A DNA stretch of 12,258 bases from an uncultured Nitrosomonadales bacterium (GTDB lineage: Bacteria > Pseudomonadota > Gammaproteobacteria > Burkholderiales > Gallionellaceae), in NCBI GenBank assembly GCA_903934275.1, contig CAIZNF010000021.1, positions 1 to 12,258 of the forward strand, read 5' to 3'. The notes below the pieces were generated by a model that searched no databases, had not been told where the DNA came from, and worked only from the letters and a program-made list of their open reading frames with translations. Of the stretch, positions 8,441 through 12,258 are shown in pieces (the first letter of the stretch is position 1; each line of letters starts with the position of its first letter). The position numbers and the translations under genes were made by a program.

Positions 8441-8504
8441 GGTGGGTTGTACCCACCATGCCTGCTCTGAGCCCTTCGATAAACTCAGAAGATTCTTGTC
8501 GAAG
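8441..8504. repeat. REP-like hairpin cluster in the lolD/cNMP-gene gap
   Basis: The 257-bp gap 8286-8542 holds no convincing gene. It contains a perfect hairpin GGTGGGT-TGT-ACCCACC (8441-8457). Next comes a switchable structure: TCTGAG (8466-8471) pairs with CTCAGA (8484-8489), or CTTCGATAA (8474-8482) pairs with TTGTCGAAG (8496-8504, one G:U). The motif CTGAGCCCTTCGA-AA-CTCAG resembles a short repeat common in proteobacterial intergenic DNA (from memory). No T-tract follows on the minus strand, so a classical terminator for lolD is not shown. Confidence 0.55.
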
Positions 8505-8542
8505 TGGTTGGGTTTAGTCAGGCCTACATTTCACCGAACACC

Positions 8543-9235
8543 CTACCCAACTAATAGCGCTCCATCCACGAGCCTCAAACAGCGTTGCATCCGCCCCGCC
8601 AGTTCCATATCGTGGGTGACGACGATGAAGCTGGTGCTAAATTTTGCATTGAGTTGCTGAATCAGCTCAAACAGGGCTTGCGCACTGCTGCTATCCAGGT
8701 TGCCAGTAGGCTCGTCCGCCAATACGCAAGCCGGTTCCGTCACCAGCGCGCGCGCTACGGCAACACGCTGGCGCTCGCCGCCGGACAGCTCGGAGGGCAA
8801 ATGCTCAATGCGTTGCGCCAGCCCTACCTGTTCCAGCATCGCGGCGGCGCGCGGATTGGCTTCGGCGTGTTTCATGCCGCGTATCAGCAGCGGCATCGCG
8901 ACATTTTCTAACGCGGTAAATTCCGGCAGCAAATGATGAAACTGGTACACGAAACCGAGCGAGCGATTGCGCAATTCACCTCGCCGCGTCTCGTTCATCT
9001 GCTGTACTTCCTGCCCGAGTATCTGCACACTGCCGCTGCTGGCGTTATCCAGCCCGCCGAGCAGATGCAGCAACGTGCTTTTGCCGGAACCGGATGCGCC
9101 GACTATGGCGATGCGTTCGCCGCGCTGTACGTTTAGATTGATGCACTTGAGCACCGGCACATCCAGCTTGCCCAGCGTGTAAGTCTTGCTTAAATCGCGG
9201 CAGGAAATGATTGTATCTATCCTCTGATCATTCAT
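8543..9235 (-). CDS. lolD: Lipoprotein-releasing system ATP-binding protein LolD
   Basis: ATPase of the LolCDE-type ABC transporter, which extracts outer-membrane lipoproteins from the inner membrane and passes them to LolA. From ATG 9235 the product is 230 aa (E. coli 233). It has Walker [10 protein letters not shown] (46-54), Q-loop Q98 in [20 protein letters not shown] signature LSGGERQRV (150-158), Walker [12 protein letters not shown] (171-181) and H-loop H208 (VTHD). The open frame continues upstream, but this ATG has a GGAGG Shine-Dalgarno 9 nt away and a typical LolD N-terminus. It overlaps the permease gene's stop by 8 nt (ATGAATGA), showing translational coupling. Confidence 0.96.
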   Translation of the reverse strand: MNDQRIDTIISCRDLSKTYTLGKLDVPVLKCINLNVQRGERIAIVGASGSGKSTLLHLLGGLDNASSGSVQILGQEVQQMNETRRGELRNRSLGFVYQFHHLLPEFTALENVAMPLLIRGMKHAEANPRAAAMLEQVGLAQRIEHLPSELSGGERQRVAVARALVTEPACVLADEPTGNLDSSSAQALFELIQQLNAKFSTSFIVVTHDMELAGRMQRCLRLVDGALLVG

Positions 9236-10472
9236 AGCGCAATGCCTCCGCAGGTTGCGTCTTCGAGGCGCGATAGCTTGGGTAAAGCGTCGCCAGCAGG
9301 CTGATCGCAAAGGATATGCCGGTGACCAGTATAACTTCGTGGTAGCGCAGATCAGACGGCAGTTCGCTGATGTAATACACGTCCTTGGCGAGGAATTGCA
9401 CGCCGATCATGCGCTCGATAAATGGCACGACCACATCCAGATTTAGCGCCAGCACAATACCGCCGATGCTACCGAGCAGCGTGCCGATCAGGCCGATCAC
9501 CACGCCCTGTACGATAAAGATTTTCATGATGCTGCGCGGCGATGCACCGAGGGTGCGCAAAATGGCGATGTCGGCCTGCTTGTCGGTGACGGCCATCACC
9601 AGCGTGGAAACGATGTTGAATGCGGCCACCGCGACAATCAGCGACAGTATGATGAACATCATTTTCTTTTCCATCTGCACCGCGCGGAAATAGTTGCTGT
9701 TCTGGTGAGTCCAATCGTTGGCGTATAACTCTGGCGGAAATTGGCTTTGCAGTTCGCGCGCCACACGCGGGGCGAGATCGATGTCGCGCAGCTTGGCGCT
9801 GATACCGGTTACCGCATCACCGAGTTGAAACAGCTTCTGAGCATCGTTGATGTGAATCAACGCGAGGCTGTTATCGTAGGGAGCCATGCCGATTTCAAAT
9901 ATCCCTGTCACGCGGAATTGCTTGAGGCGCGGCATCATGCCGGCAGGGGTAATTTGCCCTTGCGGGGCGATTAACATAATTTTGTCGTTGCGCCTGACAC
10001 CGAGCGTGCGAGCCAGATCGGAGCCGAGCACGATGGTGAATTCCCCGCCGCGCAAATCGCTTAATGCGCCAACTTTCATCTTGCTTGAGAGTTCGGTAAT
10101 GGCGGCTTCCTGCGCCGGATCGATACCTCGCACCATCACGCCCTGCACGCTTTGTCCGAACGACAACATGCCTTGACCGGCTATATATGGTGCGGTGGCG
10201 GAAACTTGCGGGTGTTGCGCGACTTTGTCCATAACGGGCTGCCAGCCTTGCAGCCGCCCGCCGTCCGCGACCACTTCCAGGTGTGGCGAAGCGCCCAGCA
10301 TACGCGCGCGGATTTCCTTCTGGAAACCGTTCATCACCGACAACACCACAATCAGCGCCATCACACCCAACGCCATGCCCAGCATAGAGATCAGTGAAAT
10401 AAATGAAATAAAATGGTTGCGGCGTTTGGCGCGCGTGTAGCGCAGCCCGATGAATAGTTCGTATGGTTGCAA
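9228..10472 (-). CDS. lolC: Lipoprotein-releasing ABC transporter permease (LolC/E family)
   Basis: Inner-membrane permease that, with LolD, releases outer-membrane lipoproteins. From TTG 10472 it is 414 aa (E. coli LolC 399, LolE 414). The start [18 protein letters not shown] is the usual N-terminus. TM1 lies around [27 protein letters not shown], a large periplasmic MacB-PCD-like domain (about 50-270) follows, then three FtsX-like TM segments ([56 protein letters not shown]), ending AEALRYE. ATG 10535 is an in-frame alternative giving 435 aa. Neither start has a good Shine-Dalgarno; the longer N-terminus looks non-conserved. Only one permease is visible here, so LolC/LolE or a LolF-like hybrid cannot be separated. 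Confidence 0.93.
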   Translation of the reverse strand: MQPYELFIGLRYTRAKRRNHFISFISLISMLGMALGVMALIVVLSVMNGFQKEIRARMLGASPHLEVVADGGRLQGWQPVMDKVAQHPQVSATAPYIAGQGMLSFGQSVQGVMVRGIDPAQEAAITELSSKMKVGALSDLRGGEFTIVLGSDLARTLGVRRNDKIMLIAPQGQITPAGMMPRLKQFRVTGIFEIGMAPYDNSLALIHINDAQKLFQLGDAVTGISAKLRDIDLAPRVARELQSQFPPELYANDWTHQNSNYFRAVQMEKKMMFIILSLIVAVAAFNIVSTLVMAVTDKQADIAILRTLGASPRSIMKIFIVQGVVIGLIGTLLGSIGGIVLALNLDVVVPFIERMIGVQFLAKDVYYISELPSDLRYHEVILVTGISFAISLLATLYPSYRASKTQPAEALRYE

Positions 10473-10829
10473 GATTAAGGTTGCCGATGTGATGTGACGG
10501 GCGTAAGTGTGCCACAAGGCGGCGGGTGATGACATCCTTTTGCTTTGCTTTATCAATGCCAAATAGAAATATTCGCCAACGGGTATCTCCTTCACGCCCC
10601 TATCAGCCACATGCCGCAAATTATGATATTACTGTGATGCGCCCCGACGGCGACTACCCGTTTGGCTAGGCAAAAAAATTATCCGTGGGTCTGTGAACGG
10701 CATCCAGATCAACGCGTCACCGAAAAAATAGATCAAAAGGAGGAATATTTAGAGCTAAAAATGGCAGCATAAATGTAAGCTTTTAGGCGACAACTAGTCT
10801 GACACAGGGCCAGGCTGCCTCTGCTTCAT

Positions 10830-10895
10830 GTGGTGGTAGCCAACCACCACGGGGAGAAAGACACAAGGTTGGGCGCGCTACGCTTTGCTCAACCT
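10830..10895. repeat. Two strong hairpins in the gap upstream of lolC
   Basis: The first is a perfect 8-bp stem, GTGGTGGT (10830-10837) with ACCACCAC (10843-10850), loop AGCCA. The second pairs AGGTTGGGC (10866-10874) with GCTCAACCT (10887-10895), one G:U, extended by GCG-CTA-CGC inside. The second resembles the dispersed GTTGGG...CTCAACC repeat found in many genomes (from memory). The rest of the gap between lolC and the RND gene (10473-10829) shows no supported gene. It does contain a strong plus-strand AAAAGGAGG (about 10736-10744) that leads only into stops and a three-codon ATG-GCA-GCA-TAA. Confidence 0.55.
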
Positions 10896-10912
10896 ATGGT
10901 ATAGCAGTTTTA

Positions 10913-10942
10913 CTTTTTTGGTTTCGGCTCGTCCGGCTTAGG
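10913..10942 (+). repeat. Dispersed 28-nt repeat, copy 2
   Basis: Positions 10915-10942 match 179-206 at 27/28, with a C-to-T change in the GGTT(C/T)CGG segment and one extra T in the T-run. It ends exactly one base before the stop codon of the minus-strand RND gene, so it lies immediately 3' of that gene in antisense orientation. Unlike copy 1, no plus-strand reading frame starts just after it. Confidence 0.6.
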
Positions 10943-12258
10943 TTAATTTTCACCCGTCAGTTTGAGCGGACCGCTGCCGGAAAAGCGATCGAGATAGAGG
11001 TAGATCACCGGCGTGATAAAAAGTGTGATCACCTGCGAGAACACCAGTCCCCCTACCACAGCTAGACCGAGAGGTTGACGCAGTTCTGCGCTCGCACCCA
11101 TGCCGAGTGCAATAGGCAGCGCGCCCATTAGCGCCGCCGAGGTGGTCATCATGATCGGGCGAAAACGCAGCAGGCATGCGGTGCGGATCGCTTCACGCGG
11201 TGCCATGCCGCCGTTGCGTTGCGCATCAAGCGCAAAGTCGATCATCATGATGGCATTTTTCTTAACGATGCCGATCAGCATCAGGATGCCGATCATGGCG
11301 ATGATCGAAAGCTCGATATTGAACAACCACAACATCGCCAGTGCGCCGGCCGCAGCCGAGGGCAGGCCGGAAAGAATGGTGATCGGGTGGATATAACTTT
11401 CGTACAGTACGCCCAGCAGCACGTAGATTACCAGCAGCGCGGCGGCGATTAGCACCATCTGGCTCGACTGTGAAGACTGGAATGCCGCCGCGTCGCCGCC
11501 ATAGCTGGTGAGTATGCTCACCGGCATATTGAGTTCGCTCTTGAACTGTCCGATGCGCTTGGATGCATCACCCAGCGCCGCGCCGGGCGCAAGATTGAAA
11601 GAGATCGTCAGCGCTTCAAGTTGCCCGGTGTGATTGATTGAAATAGGCCCCACTTCGCGCTCGACTGTCGCGACACTGGCGAGTGAAACTAGCGTGCCAC
11701 TCTTGCTGCGCACATAAATCTTTCCAAAGGCGCTTTCGTCGGCGCTGTCTTTCGCCGCGACCTGCATGATGACCTGATAGCTGTTGCTCGACGTGTAAAT
11801 CGTCGAGACCTGGCGTTCACCGAAGGCGCTGTACAGCGCGGAGCGGATATCGGCGATTTGCACACCCAGCAGGTTAGCCTTGTCGCGGTTGATGTTCAGG
11901 CGCGCTTGCAAGCCCTTCAGCTCCGAGTCGCTGGTGACATCACGAAAAATCGCATCCTCTTTCATACGTGCCATCAGGCCGCTCGATGTATCGCGCAAGT
12001 CTTCGGCGTGCACGCTGCGCATGATGTACTGGTAGCGGCTCTTGCTGGGGCGACCGCCCAGTCTGAGGTTCTGCACGGGGTTGATATAGATGTTGATGCC
12101 GGGAATGGCGCGCACCGCGCGACGCAACTCTTCGACCACCTTATCCATGGGGGGACGCTCGCCGCGCGGTTTTAGGTTCATGAACAGGCGTCCGCTGTTG
12201 CCGGTGCTGGCGTTGACGATGAGTGTATCAACGGCGGTATTGGCGCGTATCACGTCTC
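10943..12258 (-). CDS. RND multidrug efflux permease, HAE1 family (partial, 3' part)
   Basis: C-terminal 437 or so residues of an inner-membrane proton-driven tripartite efflux pump subunit, closest in flavour to MdtB/MdtC/MuxC. The frame is open to the window edge, so the N-terminal half is missing. Visible are periplasmic porter sequence (LKPRGERPP, RLGGRPSKSRYQY), the FGERQVSTIY docking-domain motif, then the membrane block: VLLGVLYESYIHPITILSGLPSA, IAMIGILMLIGIVKKNAIMMIDFAL, and LRFRPIMMTTSAALMGALPIALG, characteristic of HAE1 pumps, and the final TM with PVIYLYLDRF. Full family proteins are about 1030-1050 aa. Membrane-fusion and TolC partners would be expected upstream on the minus strand, outside this window. 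The stop TAA abuts repeat copy 2. Confidence 0.95.
   Translation of the reverse strand, partial: DVIRANTAVDTLIVNASTGNSGRLFMNLKPRGERPPMDKVVEELRRAVRAIPGINIYINPVQNLRLGGRPSKSRYQYIMRSVHAEDLRDTSSGLMARMKEDAIFRDVTSDSELKGLQARLNINRDKANLLGVQIADIRSALYSAFGERQVSTIYTSSNSYQVIMQVAAKDSADESAFGKIYVRSKSGTLVSLASVATVEREVGPISINHTGQLEALTISFNLAPGAALGDASKRIGQFKSELNMPVSILTSYGGDAAAFQSSQSSQMVLIAAALLVIYVLLGVLYESYIHPITILSGLPSAAAGALAMLWLFNIELSIIAMIGILMLIGIVKKNAIMMIDFALDAQRNGGMAPREAIRTACLLRFRPIMMTTSAALMGALPIALGMGASAELRQPLGLAVVGGLVFSQVITLFITPVIYLYLDRFSGSGPLKLTGEN

Noticed and set aside
8411..8447. A plus-strand promoter from TTGACA at about 8416
   Set aside because: No -10 hexamer lies at 16-18 nt spacing, and no plus-strand gene follows; it falls within a repeat region.
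9895..10515. A 206-aa minus-strand frame overlapping lolC
   Set aside because: It is a frame-shifted shadow of the lolC coding sequence, rich in His/Arg.
10571..10592. A nine-codon leader peptide upstream of lolC (TTG after AAGGAG)
   Set aside because: It is too short and has no regulatory codon run or terminator; the match can easily arise by chance.

Overview
The window looks like a chromosomal segment from a betaproteobacterium, probably of the Nitrosomonadales/Gallionellaceae type. This is inferred from protein flavour and gene order, because no rRNA marker is present. The plus-strand half (about 216-7703) is the classic translation cluster thrS - infC - rpmI - rplT - pheS - pheT - ihfA, followed by a small MerR-family regulator gene that overlaps the end of ihfA. 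All these reading frames look intact, with the expected active-site and motif residues where checked.

The minus-strand half (7800-12258) holds, from right to left, the 3' part of an RND (HAE1, MdtB/MdtC-like) multidrug efflux permease cut by the window edge, a lipoprotein-releasing ABC permease (LolC/E family), its ATPase LolD with a start codon overlapping the permease stop, and a 161-aa single-domain cyclic-nucleotide-binding-like protein. The MerR and cyclic-nucleotide genes converge on a 75-nt imperfect palindrome.

The first half supplies translation functions: two aminoacyl-tRNA synthetases, IF3, L35 and L20. It also encodes the DNA-bending protein IHF-alpha and a transcription factor. 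The second half is envelope-oriented: lipoprotein export to the outer membrane and drug efflux.

No clearly new multi-gene system is visible. The more interesting signals are non-coding. IF3 appears to start at a rare AUA codon. The infC-rpmI gap carries a 118-nt inverted-repeat element and a foldable rpmI leader. A strong terminator ends only 16 nt before pheS, which has no Shine-Dalgarno. A 28-nt sequence recurs 10.7 kb apart (27/28 identical), once supplying the thrS ribosome-binding site and once abutting the efflux gene stop. Several hairpins resembling proteobacterial REP-type repeats fill most of the longer intergenic gaps. The cyclic-nucleotide protein has a changed phosphate-binding arginine.
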